Source: Hoeflea_A sp965249925 (GTDB lineage Bacteria; Pseudomonadota; Alphaproteobacteria; Rhizobiales; Rhizobiaceae). From it: DNA of 64,000 nucleotides. Of the stretch, positions 1 to 8,636 are shown piece by piece. The position numbers were made by a program, and so were the translations under genes. The stretch's first letter is position 1. Each line of letters opens with the position of its first letter. The stretch covers positions 3,844,001 to 3,908,000 of the forward strand of contig OZ252260.1 in assembly GCA_965249925.1 (NCBI GenBank), read 5' to 3'. The notes under the pieces were generated by a model. The model was not told the origin of the DNA and did no database searches. It saw only the letters and a program-made list of their open reading frames with translations.

Positions 1-495
1 CGGGTGTTCGAGAGCGAGGAGGAATGCATGGCCGCCGTCCGCAAACTTGCCTATGAGGCCGGCGACGTCATCATTGTCAGGAACGAGGGTCCCAGGGGTG
101 GGCCGGGCATGCGCGAAATGCTCGGGCCGACCGCCGTCATCTACGGCCAGGGCATGGGGGAAAAAGTGGCGCTGGTCACCGATGGCCGTTTTTCCGGGGC
201 GACCCGCGGCATGTGCATCGGCTATCTGTCGCCTGAAGCCGCCGCCGGAGGGCCGTTGGGACTGGTGCGCGACGGTGACAGGATCCGCATCGACACCGAA
301 CAGGCGCGGCGCATCGACCTGCTGGTCGACGACGCGGAACTGGAAGCGCGCCGTGCTGCGGCGGCCGAAAAACCACCGCGAAAACTGGCGGGTGTGCACG
401 AGAAATATGCCGCCCAGGTGGGCAGCGCCTATGGCGGCGCGGTCACCCACTCCGGCAACGTTGTTTGGGAACGGGACGAGCTACCGGATGAATAA
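1..495 (+). CDS. IlvD/Edd-family dehydratase, C-terminal part (cut by window edge)
   Basis: This is the last ~164 codons of a dihydroxy-acid / sugar-acid dehydratase; the start lies before the window. The family uses an Fe-S cluster to dehydrate 2,3-dihydroxy acids or aldonic acids to 2-keto acids in the cytoplasm. The visible part holds the typical C-terminal blocks: GPRGGPGMREML, a VTDGRFSG segment, then GYLSPEAAAGGP with the conserved glycines. Its stop overlaps the ATG of the next gene (488) by 8 nt, so both are translated from one message. Because the neighbours are a beta-hydroxyacid dehydrogenase, a GntR regulator and an arylmalonate-decarboxylase-like enzyme, a catabolic substrate (sugar acid or related) is more likely than isoleucine/valine synthesis; this is inference. 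Confidence 0.9.
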   Translation, partial: RVFESEEECMAAVRKLAYEAGDVIIVRNEGPRGGPGMREMLGPTAVIYGQGMGEKVALVTDGRFSGATRGMCIGYLSPEAAAGGPLGLVRDGDRIRIDTEQARRIDLLVDDAELEARRAAAAEKPPRKLAGVHEKYAAQVGSAYGGAVTHSGNVVWERDELPDE

Positions 496-1369
496 ACCAC
501 GTATCGCCTATCTTGGAACTGGTCTGATGGGTCTGCCCATGGCCATGAACCTGATTGCCGCCGGTTATCCCGTGACCGTGTGGAACCGTTCGCCGGAGAA
601 ATGCGCACCTGCGGTCGAGGCCGGCGCCACGCACGCCGCGACGCCGGCCGAAGCCGTTGACGGTTGCGACGTCGTTCTGATGTGTCTGACCAACGAAAAG
701 GTCGTCAAAACCGTCGTGTTCGGTGATGCGGGAATCGCGGCATCGGCCAATCCGCCGCGGATTCTTGTCGACTGCTCGACGGCCCATCCGACCGCCACCA
801 GGCAGTTGGCCGACAGGCTGGTGGCCGAGACCGGCTGCGCCTGGATGGATGCGCCGGTTTCCGGCGGCACGCCGGCGGCCAAGGCCGGCGCTCTCACCTT
901 TATGGTGGGCGGCGACGAAGCGCACTTTGACAGCGTGCGTCCGATCCTCGAAACACTCGGCAAAAACATCACGCTCATGGGGCCGGTCGGCGCCGGCCAA
1001 ACCACCAAATTGGTCAACCAGGTGATTTCCGGCTGCACGATGACCATCGTCGCAGAGGCCGTGAACCTCGCGGAAAAAGCCGGTGTCGACGCCAACCGGC
1101 TGGCGGCAGCTCTGGCCGGTGGTTTTGCCGACTCGAAACCGTTCCAGTTGCTGGCGCCCCGAATGGCCGCCCGCAACTTTGCCGATCCACTGGGTACGGT
1201 GGCCATGCTGTTGAAGGACATCGATATGGTCGTTGAATTCGGGGCCGCCAATGACGCCAGCCTGCCGATGACACAGACCACCTGTGATATCTTGAACGCC
1301 ACGGCGGATGCCGGCCATGCGGAAGAGGACATTTCGACGTTGATCCTGACCTATTCCAAGGACGGTTGA
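488..1369 (+). CDS. beta-hydroxyacid dehydrogenase (HIBADH / tartronate semialdehyde reductase family)
   Basis: A 293-residue NAD(P)-dependent 3-hydroxyacid dehydrogenase. The N-terminus carries the Rossmann motif GTGLMGLPMA (about residues 10-19). The substrate-binding block DAPVSGGTPAAKAG and the catalytic-lysine block GAGQTTKLVNQ follow in the usual order, and the length is typical. The family interconverts 3-hydroxyisobutyrate, glycerate, beta-hydroxybutyrate and similar acids with the semialdehyde or keto form; the exact substrate cannot be read here. The ATG at 488 overlaps the end of the dehydratase gene, and the stop at 1367-1369 lies 5 nt before the next start, so it is an operon member, probably acting on the product of the dehydratase or the decarboxylase. 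Confidence 0.93.
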   Translation: MNKPRIAYLGTGLMGLPMAMNLIAAGYPVTVWNRSPEKCAPAVEAGATHAATPAEAVDGCDVVLMCLTNEKVVKTVVFGDAGIAASANPPRILVDCSTAHPTATRQLADRLVAETGCAWMDAPVSGGTPAAKAGALTFMVGGDEAHFDSVRPILETLGKNITLMGPVGAGQTTKLVNQVISGCTMTIVAEAVNLAEKAGVDANRLAAALAGGFADSKPFQLLAPRMAARNFADPLGTVAMLLKDIDMVVEFGAANDASLPMTQTTCDILNATADAGHAEEDISTLILTYSKDG

Positions 1370-1374
1370 GCGGC

Positions 1375-2061
1375 ATGAAGAGGCAGGATTCCTCCGAAAC
1401 CGAAAACCTCGCATCGAAAGCGCGACGGGCCATCGAGGACGACATCCTGAGCGGTCGCCTGCTGCCTGGTGCCGTGCTCGACGAACGAGCCTGGGCGCAA
1501 CGGCTCGGCATCTCCAGAACGCCTGTCCGGGAGGCGATCCGCGATCTGACGGCCCAGGGTCTTGTGCGCAGCCCGCCGCGCCAGCAGGCCTATATCTGCA
1601 AGGTCGACGGCTCCGAACTGATCGAGTTGTTCGAGGCGCTCATCGGTCTTGAAACGCTGGTTGCCGAACTGGCCGCGCGGCGCATTTCCGACGAGGAGTT
1701 GACTCGGCTGCAGGCGGTGCACAACCAGTCCGAGTCCGCCATGCGGGCGGGAGATGTGGAGACGTTCCAGCAGCACAACATCACCTTTCACACAATCATC
1801 GCCGACGCGTCGCGCAACCAGACGTTATTGCGTTTCCTGCGTTCGGTGCGCACCCGCGTGACGCCGTATCGGGTCTGGCTGTTCGAGAAGCTGGATCGCA
1901 TGGCCCGGTCCTATGAGGATCACACTAAAATCATCGATGCCCTGCGCCGGCACGACTCCATCCTGGTGCGGCAGTTGATGCGGGAACACGAAAAAATCGA
2001 CAGCGACCGGCTGTTCGACTTCCTGCTGAGCGAGCGCAATGTCGACCGCAGTGCCGGATAG
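1375..2061 (+). CDS. GntR-family regulator with FCD ligand domain
   Basis: A 228-residue transcription factor. Residues about 10-75 form a winged helix-turn-helix (GRLLPGAVLDERAWAQRLGISRTPVREAIRDL), the signature of the FadR subfamily, followed by an all-helical FCD domain that usually binds a small carboxylic acid and a metal. The ATG at 1375 was chosen; a TTG at 1366 in the same frame overlaps the previous stop and is less likely. It sits inside the operon between the dehydrogenase and the decarboxylase-like gene and overlaps the latter by 23 nt, so it most likely controls this acid-catabolism operon in response to a pathway intermediate. The operator lies outside the window or was not recognised. 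Confidence 0.92.
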   Translation: MKRQDSSETENLASKARRAIEDDILSGRLLPGAVLDERAWAQRLGISRTPVREAIRDLTAQGLVRSPPRQQAYICKVDGSELIELFEALIGLETLVAELAARRISDEELTRLQAVHNQSESAMRAGDVETFQQHNITFHTIIADASRNQTLLRFLRSVRTRVTPYRVWLFEKLDRMARSYEDHTKIIDALRRHDSILVRQLMREHEKIDSDRLFDFLLSERNVDRSAG

Positions 2062-2776
2062 GCAGCGCCCCGTTCGGGGCAAGATCGGCATGATCGTACC
2101 GCCGGCGCACGGATGGGTGCCGCCGGAACCGGCGATATTGTTCCCCGACGAAGCGTTTGTCGCCGTCGGTCTTGGCCTGACGGAAATGACGCCGGACGGT
2201 TATGACCGGGTGATCGACCGCGTGGCCGCTTGCGCCGTCGAACTCGCCGGCAAGGGCGCCGAAGTCGTATCGCTGATGGGAACGTCGCTGAGCTTTTATC
2301 AGGGGCCGGCGTTCAACGACACGCTGATTGCGGCCATGCGGGAGGCGACCGGTCTGCCGGCGACGACCATGACCCGTTCGGTGCTCGACGCCTTCGATCA
2401 TCTGGGCGCGACCCGAATTGCCGTCGCCACCGCCTATGGTGATTCGGTGAACGAACGGCTGCGCACCTATCTGACAGCCAGCGGGCTGACCATCGAAACC
2501 ATCCGCGCCCTCGACATCGTCAGCGTCGACGATGTGTTCAAGGTGACCGAACAGGACATCGTCGGGGTTGCAGACCAGGCGGTGGAGGCGGCGGCAGAGC
2601 CCGAGGCGCTGTTCATTTCCTGCGGCGGCCTGCAGACGGCTTCGCTCACCGAACCGACGGAAATGCGGCACGGCATTCCTGTCGTATCGAGCGCCATGGC
2701 GGGATTATGGGGGGTTATGCGTCTGGCCGGTCGCGAAACCCATTGTCCGGGATATGGTCGGTTGTTTGCGGCATAG
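2039..2776 (+). CDS. arylmalonate-decarboxylase-like enzyme (Asp/Glu racemase superfamily)
   Basis: A 245-residue cytosolic protein closely resembling Bordetella arylmalonate decarboxylase (AMDase), which removes CO2 from alpha-disubstituted malonates without cofactor. Racemases of the fold use two cysteines; AMDase keeps only the second. That pattern is seen here: G81 takes the place of the first cysteine in MGTSLSFYQG (AMDase Gly74), T82/S83 and Y133 match the dioxyanion hole (Thr75, Ser76, Tyr126), and C195 in ISCGGL matches catalytic Cys188, all with the same +7 offset. The C-terminal PGYGRLF is also shared. Family placement is recalled by motif, not by a search. The ATG at 2039 lies inside the end of the gntR-type gene. 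The natural substrate is unknown; neighbours suggest a malonic or hydroxy acid. Confidence 0.85.
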   Translation: MSTAVPDRQRPVRGKIGMIVPPAHGWVPPEPAILFPDEAFVAVGLGLTEMTPDGYDRVIDRVAACAVELAGKGAEVVSLMGTSLSFYQGPAFNDTLIAAMREATGLPATTMTRSVLDAFDHLGATRIAVATAYGDSVNERLRTYLTASGLTIETIRALDIVSVDDVFKVTEQDIVGVADQAVEAAAEPEALFISCGGLQTASLTEPTEMRHGIPVVSSAMAGLWGVMRLAGRETHCPGYGRLFAA

Positions 2777-3129
2777 GGCCTCCAATCGGAAAACGAAGAA
2801 GTTCGCTTTCAAGCCCGTTGTTCAAAAGCCGCTCGGACTTGGCGTCTGAGCGGACCGCGTCCGGTATGCACATAAGGCAACAATTTGGGCCACATGCGCC
2901 AAAACGAAGCCTCTGAGTTTTACGCAGGCAGACAAAAGAAGCGGGAACAAAAGAGCGTCTTTGTCTCAAAGTAACGTTTAGTGAATTTCGTTAGTAATGC
3001 CGTGAATACACCCATTCGTTGAAGTGCATATCCACATTCAAGTAGCCTGCTAAGATACACTGCTTCCAATATGCGAAAAGCCGGCTATACTGACCGCAAG
3101 CAACGGCCACCAATTATTGAGTTTGTTTT
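2777..3129. other. intergenic region (353 bp) with no supported gene
   Basis: This stretch separates the decarboxylase-like gene from the haem-dioxygenase operon. It is more AT-rich than the flanking genes, especially after about 2930, and no open frame in it has coding character. It probably holds the transcription end of the first operon and the promoter of the second; a weak 7-bp repeat (AGACAAA / TTTGTCT, about 2931-2969) with a long loop is the only dyad noticed and is not convincing as a terminator. Confidence 0.5.
3064..3091 (+). promoter_or_regulatory. candidate sigma-70 promoter of the haem-dioxygenase operon
   Basis: TTCCAA (3064-3069) and TATACT (3086-3091) are separated by 16 bp and lie 38 bp upstream of the ATG at 3130. 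The -10 box differs from TATAAT at one base; the -35 box is poor. It is the best match in an AT-rich intergenic region, so it is offered as a candidate only. Confidence 0.3.
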
Positions 3130-4917
3130 ATGACTATACTTGGAACGCTTGCTCGAATTACCGAAGACAGACGCGTTTGGTTTCGCTGGAATTTCGTGAC
3201 CGCGATCGCCATCATCCTCGGCCATCGCGAAAACCTGCGCCGCGACAATCTGATCGACATGGAGGTTTCACCGCCTGAAACGCCGGAGGTCGAGAACGCG
3301 GTCGAATTTCGCACTGTCGATGGCAGCTACAACGATCTCGCCAAGCCCTGGATGGGGATGGCCGGTGCCCGTTTTGGACGCAACGTCGAGATGAACGCGG
3401 CCTTTGGCGAGACCGGCGACGAATTGATGACCCCGTCACCCCGGGTGGTTTCGAACAAACTGATGAAGCGGCGCGAGTTCGTGCCGGTGCCGCATCTCAA
3501 CGTGCTCGCTGCGGCGTGGATCCAGTTCATGGTGCATGATTGGCTGTCGCACGGGTCAAACGACAAGACCCTGCCGCTGGAGATTCCGCTCCCCGATGGC
3601 GACGACTGGGGCGACAAGATGGAGGTGCTGGGCACCACCCGTCAGCCACCGGATGAAGGGCGCCCGCAGGCTTTCGCCAACATTGAGACCCATTGGTGGG
3701 ACGGCAGCCAGATCTATGGCTCGAGCGCCGACCGGCTGGCCCAGGTGCGCACCGGCTCGGGGACCTCGGTGCTGCCCGACGGCACGCTGGCGCTCGACGA
3801 AAAAGGGCTGTTGCCGATCGACAGCAAGGCGCGGATCGACAACCTGGAATTGAGTGGCGTCAACGGCAATTGGTGGATCGGACTGTCTGTCCTGCACACG
3901 CTTTTTACCCGCGAGCACAATGCGGTCGTGGAGCGGCTCAGACTCGACCATCCGGACGCCGATGGCGAGTGGCTGTTCGGCAAGGCGAGGCTCGTCGTCT
4001 CGGCGCTGTTGGCCAAGATCCACACGGTCGAGTGGACGCCGGCCCTGATGGACAGCCCGGTCGGTCGGATGGCCATGCGCGGTAACTACTGGGGCGTCGT
4101 CGGCGAACAGGCCACCAACGCCTTTGGCCGACTGTCGGAAAGCGAGGTCATCAATGGCATCCCCGGCTCGCCGGCGGATCACCACGGCGCGCCCTACGCG
4201 ATGACCGAGGAATTCACCGCCGTTTATCGGCTGCATTCGCTGATGCCCGATGCCTACAATTTCCGCCGGGCCGCCGACGACAGCCATGTGCTCGATGCCG
4301 ATCTCAAAGGGGTCAGCTTCGGCGCGGCGCGCGACCTCTATGCGCAACTCAGCTTCGAAGATGTCTGCTACAGCCTTTGCACCGAGCATCCGGGCGCCCT
4401 GGTTCTGCATAATTTTCCCGATGGTCTGCGTGATATGACACGTGAAAACGGCCGCCGCATCGATCTGGCAGCCGTCGATATCCTGCGGGATCGCGAACGC
4501 GGGGTGCCGCGTTTCGCCGAATTCCGCCGCCAGATCGGCATGAAAGTGCCGGAGACCTTCGCCGACATCACCTCGAACAAGGAATGGCAGGCCGAACTGG
4601 AGGACGTCTACGGCAGCGTCGAAAAGGTCGATCTGCTGATCGGAACGCTGGCGGAATCGCAATCAGAGCGGGGTCAGCCGCCGCGTTTCGGGTTTTCCGA
4701 CACCGCCTTCCGCATCTTCATCCTGATGGCGTCGCGCCGGTTGAAGTCAGACCGCTTCTTCACCGACGATTTCCGCCCCGAAATCTACACCGACGCCGGC
4801 TTCAGATGGGTCCAGGACAATTCGATGCGCAGCGTCGTCAACCGGCATTGCCCGGCGCTGGCACCGGCTTTCGCCAACGCGCGCAACATGTTTTTTCCCT
4901 GGGCTCGGGCGTCATGA
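3130..4917 (+). CDS. haem-dependent fatty-acid dioxygenase-like protein (animal haem peroxidase / alpha-DOX / COX superfamily)
   Basis: A 595-residue cytosolic haem protein. It has the distal-histidine block WIQFMVHDW (H136), DGSQIYG (192-198), the IHTVEWTP block near 297-304, and VYRLHSLMPD with Y366-x-x-H369. In cyclo-oxygenases and plant alpha-dioxygenases the Tyr-x-x-His pair is the radical tyrosine plus proximal haem ligand, so oxygenation of a fatty acid is more likely than simple peroxidase action; this is inference from motifs. The start at 3130 keeps the LRRDNLID region seen in alpha-DOX relatives; it has no clear ribosome site. The stop overlaps the next gene by 4 nt. It heads a five-gene operon with an Old Yellow Enzyme and a RoxA-like cytochrome. 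Confidence 0.85.
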   Translation: MTILGTLARITEDRRVWFRWNFVTAIAIILGHRENLRRDNLIDMEVSPPETPEVENAVEFRTVDGSYNDLAKPWMGMAGARFGRNVEMNAAFGETGDELMTPSPRVVSNKLMKRREFVPVPHLNVLAAAWIQFMVHDWLSHGSNDKTLPLEIPLPDGDDWGDKMEVLGTTRQPPDEGRPQAFANIETHWWDGSQIYGSSADRLAQVRTGSGTSVLPDGTLALDEKGLLPIDSKARIDNLELSGVNGNWWIGLSVLHTLFTREHNAVVERLRLDHPDADGEWLFGKARLVVSALLAKIHTVEWTPALMDSPVGRMAMRGNYWGVVGEQATNAFGRLSESEVINGIPGSPADHHGAPYAMTEEFTAVYRLHSLMPDAYNFRRAADDSHVLDADLKGVSFGAARDLYAQLSFEDVCYSLCTEHPGALVLHNFPDGLRDMTRENGRRIDLAAVDILRDRERGVPRFAEFRRQIGMKVPETFADITSNKEWQAELEDVYGSVEKVDLLIGTLAESQSERGQPPRFGFSDTAFRIFILMASRRLKSDRFFTDDFRPEIYTDAGFRWVQDNSMRSVVNRHCPALAPAFANARNMFFPWARAS

Positions 4918-5759
4918 GGCTGCCGGGGCTTATCGACGTGAATCGCGTTCGCGATCCGCTGGCAGTGACCTCGGTCGCATCGGATACCAGGCTGAGCCGG
5001 GCCGAGCCCGGGCGCGGGCCGCTCGTCAACCGGCTGATCGCCCGGATCGCAAGCGCACTTTTGACGGCCAGTCACCATAAGCTGCCGAGTGGCGGTGGAC
5101 CGGGCGACCCGGATCGGTTGGCACTGCGCGAAGCGCTCATGGCGCGGCTGTCGGATCCGGAGCTTGACGGCCGGCTCGCCGGGCCGGTGGCCGACAGCGC
5201 GGCCTATGTAGCCGGCGGCGAGGGTGATTCAATGGCCCTGGCGCAGGCGCTGCTGGCACCCGCCGTGCATGACGATTTGACACCGGATGAGAGAACCGTG
5301 AAGGCCGCCATGACGATTGGCGCGGCGCTCAATGGCGGGCTTGTCTGGCAATTGGCGGACTGGCTTTTCGGCCGCTCGGCACACGCGCGCGATATCCTTT
5401 ACAGCGCCTGCAAGCACGACCTGAACGCCGTCCATGCGCTGGGCATCGCGTCACAGAACTTGGCGGCGTCGCTGGAGATCCTGCGCGCCAGCGACGCGGC
5501 GACGCCGGCGAAGATCGCTCTGGCTCGGGCCTTGACGGCGCCGAAGCAGGTTTTGCGCCAGGGGCGCGGCCCGGCGGAGACTTTGGCCGGCCCGGTCCGC
5601 GACGGCACGCTCGTGGTGCTGCAGACCGCCGATGTCACCCGCCGCACGCTCGACCCGAAACTGGCGTTCCTCAGTGACGCCTGGAGCGGCTGCCCGGCGC
5701 GGGATTTCGTACCGAAACTGCTGCAGCGCATCTGGCAACAAGCCGGGGGCGCGCCATGA
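4914..5759 (+). CDS. unknown protein, possibly a shortened cytochrome P450-like domain
   Basis: A 281-residue protein with no firm family assignment. Its C-terminal ~65 residues resemble the end of P450s in order: an arginine/proline-rich stretch, VRDGTLVVL (compare the P450 ipaGt-V segment), TLDPKLAF, then WSGCPARDF followed by a helix, where the cysteine could be the haem thiolate ligand. A convincing ExxR helix is not seen, and the length is about 120 residues less than a full P450, so it may be a degenerate relative or something else. ATGA overlap with the haem dioxygenase gene in front and with the flavoenzyme gene behind shows tight coupling. In fungal oxylipin synthases a haem dioxygenase is fused to a P450, which makes this arrangement notable. 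Confidence 0.4.
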   Translation: MRLPGLIDVNRVRDPLAVTSVASDTRLSRAEPGRGPLVNRLIARIASALLTASHHKLPSGGGPGDPDRLALREALMARLSDPELDGRLAGPVADSAAYVAGGEGDSMALAQALLAPAVHDDLTPDERTVKAAMTIGAALNGGLVWQLADWLFGRSAHARDILYSACKHDLNAVHALGIASQNLAASLEILRASDAATPAKIALARALTAPKQVLRQGRGPAETLAGPVRDGTLVVLQTADVTRRTLDPKLAFLSDAWSGCPARDFVPKLLQRIWQQAGGAP

Positions 5760-7132
5760 GCCCCGACCCGATCTTCGAACCGCTGGCGTTTCGCAACCTC
5801 ACGGTCAAGAACCGCATCTTCCGTTCCAACATCTCGGGCCGGTTCGACAACGAGGACGGCTCGCTGACGCAAACCCGGATCAACTGGGAATGCCGCTTTG
5901 CCGCCGGCGGCGTCGGTGCGGTGATCTCGTCCTACGTGCCGGTCCGCATGGACGGGCGGATCATTGCCGGTTATGCGACGATCCACCGCGACGACTTCAT
6001 CCCGCTTTGGCAGAAGCTCGGGGAGGCGGTGCGTGCCAACGGTGCCTGCTATATTCTGCAGCTCAGCCACTCCGGTCGGCAGATGGACATCCCCGGCGTT
6101 CACAACATGCACCGGCACGCGCCTGCGCCGACTTCGCAAATGGAGACGCTGCACGGCTTTCTCTGCCAGGCGATGTCGACCGGCGAGGTCCGTCAGATGG
6201 TGCAGGACTTCGCCAAGGCCGCCTGGCGGGCGCGCGAAGCCGGGCTGGACGGCATCGAGCTGCACGCCGCCAACGGCTATCTGTTCACGCAGTTCCTGAG
6301 CTCCGGCATCAACGACCGCAAAGACGCCTACGGCGGATCCCTGCGAAACCGGGCGCGGTTCCTTCTCGAAGTCATCGAGGCGATCCGTGACAAGGTCGGC
6401 CGTGATTTCCACCTGCAGGTGAAGCTTTCGGCCACCGACCACAACAACGTCATCCCCTGGGAAGGCAAGGGCAACACGGTCTCCGACACGCTGCAGGTCG
6501 CGCAGTGGTGTGAGGCGGCCGGTGTCGATGCGCTGCATATCTCGACCGGCTCGCTGTTTCCGCATCCCCTGAACCCGCCAGGAGATCTGCCGCTCGAGGT
6601 GCTGGCCGTCACCTACGACACGATGATTTCCTCCGGCGTGCACGGGTTCCGCAACTTCCTGCTGTTCCGCCATCCGACGCTGCGCCCGATCTTCCGCTGG
6701 CTGTGGTTCCGGATGAAGAAGGGCCGCCCGATCGAGGGTGTGGGTTTCGAAGAAGCCCGGTTGATCCGCCAGAATGTCGGTATCCCGGTGATCTCCACCG
6801 GCGGCTGGCAGAACGCCTCGGCTGTGCGCGACGCACTGCAACATGTCGATGGCATCTCCATCGCCCGCTCGCTGGTCGCCAATCCGAATCTGGTCGAGTA
6901 TTGGCGGGCCGGATACGATCTCCCGCCGAAACCCTGCAATTACTGCAACAGGTGTCTGGTCGGGGCGGCGAAACTGCCGATGGGCTGCCATCAGCCGAGC
7001 CGTTTCGCTTCGCGCGAAGCGATGGTCGAACAGTTGATGGAGGTCTACGAGACCAAGCCCGAATTGCAGGTGCCCAAGCACACGATGGCGCCAGTCCAGC
7101 CGAAGCCCGAAACAACGACGGTTTCACCATGA
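5756..7132 (+). CDS. Old Yellow Enzyme-type NADH:flavin oxidoreductase with C-terminal Fe-S cysteine motif
   Basis: A 458-residue FMN-dependent ene-reductase of the OYE / 2,4-dienoyl-CoA reductase family, which reduces activated C=C bonds. The TIM-barrel signatures are present: RIFRSNISG near the start, LQLSHSGRQ, ELHAANGYLFTQFL with the substrate-binding His/Asn pair, and YGGSLRNRARF (FMN phosphate side). Near the C-terminus C394-x2-C397-x2-C400-x10-C411 is the kind of cluster that holds a 4Fe-4S centre in dienoyl-CoA reductase and trimethylamine dehydrogenase; there is no added FAD domain. Overlaps of 4 nt with both neighbours. In plants, OYE homologues reduce oxylipins (OPDA reductase); a similar role downstream of the haem dioxygenase is inferred. 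Confidence 0.88.
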   Translation: MSPDPIFEPLAFRNLTVKNRIFRSNISGRFDNEDGSLTQTRINWECRFAAGGVGAVISSYVPVRMDGRIIAGYATIHRDDFIPLWQKLGEAVRANGACYILQLSHSGRQMDIPGVHNMHRHAPAPTSQMETLHGFLCQAMSTGEVRQMVQDFAKAAWRAREAGLDGIELHAANGYLFTQFLSSGINDRKDAYGGSLRNRARFLLEVIEAIRDKVGRDFHLQVKLSATDHNNVIPWEGKGNTVSDTLQVAQWCEAAGVDALHISTGSLFPHPLNPPGDLPLEVLAVTYDTMISSGVHGFRNFLLFRHPTLRPIFRWLWFRMKKGRPIEGVGFEEARLIRQNVGIPVISTGGWQNASAVRDALQHVDGISIARSLVANPNLVEYWRAGYDLPPKPCNYCNRCLVGAAKLPMGCHQPSRFASREAMVEQLMEVYETKPELQVPKHTMAPVQPKPETTTVSP

Positions 7133-8625
7133 CACACGAAACACCCGTCGAAGCCGAACTCGCCCGCCGCCGCCAGCGGTGGCGGCCGCCGGTATTCCTG
7201 GTCGGCGTGCTCGTGCTTGCCGCGATCTTCCTGGTGTTCGCGGTCGTCTTCCGCGTCGTGCAGTCCGGAACGCCCCACTACAGTAACATCGACGCGCATT
7301 TCCGCTATGGCTCGATCGGCGCGGAAACCGCCTCGGGCATTCCGTACAAAGTGTGGAAAGCGCTGCCGGTGCTCTATCCGGAGAAGTTTCCCGGGGGCGA
7401 TTACTCCAGCCTGGGCTTTCTCTATGACGGTGCCGACCTGCCGATCGGCATCGCCAAACGCCGCGTGCGCGGTGTCGATCTCGTCTGGTTCAACTGCGCG
7501 ATCTGCCATGCCGGCACGTACCGTACCGAGCAGGACGCGGAACCGACGTTCGTCACCGGCATGCCGGCCCAGCAACTCGATCTGCACGGCTTCACCGAGA
7601 TCGTTCTGGCGGCAGCCGGCGATCCGCGGCTGGCGCCGGAGCCGCTGCGGAAGGCGATGCGCGAGGCCGGCGTCGGGCTCGGCCCGGTCGAGGGACTGAT
7701 ATGGCGGATCGCGGTGTTTCCGCGCCTGCGCGAGGGCATGATCGACCGCGCGGCGCGTTTGCAGCCGCTGCTCGACCGCCAGCCCGAATGGGGTCGCGGC
7801 CGGGTAGACACGTTCAATCCCTACAAGGTGCTCGAATTCGACTGGTCGGCCGCTTCGCTTGCCGAAGTCGAGGTGGTGGGTGCCTCCGACTTTCCTTCGA
7901 TCTTCCTGCAGCGTCCGCGCGAGGGCATGCAGCTCCATTGGGACGGCAACAACCCAAGCCTGGCCGAGCGCAACCTCTCGGCAGCGCTCGGCGCCGGAGT
8001 GACGCCGGACACGGTGGACCACAGATCGATCGAGCGGGTGGCCGAATGGCTCCTCGACCTTCCGCCTCCCGCCAGCCCGCATCGACCCGATGCCGCGGCG
8101 GTGACCCGCGGGCGCGAGATCTACATGACCGCCTGTGCCGATTGTCACGGCTGGCAGGGGCCCGAAGGATACGTTTTCGAAGGTGAGTATCTCGGCCAGG
8201 TGACGCCGCTCGCCGACGTTGGGACCGATCCGGCGCGGCTCGACAGCTATACCCAGGCGTTCCGCGATACTCAGATTGACCGGCTTTTCGCCGGCACGCC
8301 GCATGCGTTCCGCCATTTCCGCAAGACAGACGGCTACGCCAACGCGCCGCTCGACGGTCTCTGGCTGCGCGGACCCTATCTGCACAACGGCTCGGTGCCG
8401 ACGCTCGCCGATCTTCTGGCACCGCCCGACGCCCGGCCCGCTTCGTTCCAGCGCGGCGGCGACCTCATCGACCCGCGGGGCGGGTTCGTTTCGCCGCCCT
8501 GCGTGGCGAACCAACCCTGTTTCGACACCGCGTTGCCGGGCAATTCCAATGCCGGACACCTGTGGGGCGTTGATCTTCCAGAGGCGCAAAAGGCCGATCT
8601 GCTGGCCTATCTGCTGACGTTTTAG
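7129..8625 (+). CDS. membrane-anchored RoxA-like di-haem cytochrome c
   Basis: A 498-residue periplasmic protein with an N-terminal membrane anchor (about residues 19-41) and two haem c sites, C123-A-I-C-H127 and C336-A-D-C-H340. Blocks such as GRVDTFNPYK, MQLHWDGNN, SLAERNLSAALG and a C-terminal GPYLHNGSVPTLADLL are those remembered from the rubber-oxygenase RoxA/RoxB and related cytochrome c peroxidase-like families. RoxA itself is longer, so this may be an electron-transfer or oxygenase relative rather than a rubber oxygenase. ATGA overlap with the flavoenzyme gene. It gives the operon a periplasmic redox partner; the actual substrate is unknown. Confidence 0.8.
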   Translation: MTHETPVEAELARRRQRWRPPVFLVGVLVLAAIFLVFAVVFRVVQSGTPHYSNIDAHFRYGSIGAETASGIPYKVWKALPVLYPEKFPGGDYSSLGFLYDGADLPIGIAKRRVRGVDLVWFNCAICHAGTYRTEQDAEPTFVTGMPAQQLDLHGFTEIVLAAAGDPRLAPEPLRKAMREAGVGLGPVEGLIWRIAVFPRLREGMIDRAARLQPLLDRQPEWGRGRVDTFNPYKVLEFDWSAASLAEVEVVGASDFPSIFLQRPREGMQLHWDGNNPSLAERNLSAALGAGVTPDTVDHRSIERVAEWLLDLPPPASPHRPDAAAVTRGREIYMTACADCHGWQGPEGYVFEGEYLGQVTPLADVGTDPARLDSYTQAFRDTQIDRLFAGTPHAFRHFRKTDGYANAPLDGLWLRGPYLHNGSVPTLADLLAPPDARPASFQRGGDLIDPRGGFVSPPCVANQPCFDTALPGNSNAGHLWGVDLPEAQKADLLAYLLTF

Positions 8626-8636
8626 GGGAGCTCGTC

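Noticed and set aside
443..1414. Long minus-strand open frames opposite the beta-hydroxyacid dehydrogenase gene
   Set aside because: They are rich in Arg/Gly/His low-complexity sequence with no motif and mirror a clear gene; high GC content keeps antisense frames open.
2931..2969. Terminator after the arylmalonate-decarboxylase-like gene
   Set aside because: The repeat arms are only 7 bp with a loop above 20 nt and no T-run.
5399..7081. 560-codon minus-strand open frame opposite the flavoenzyme operon genes
   Set aside because: It lies exactly opposite two overlapping genes with family motifs and its own translation has no domain character.
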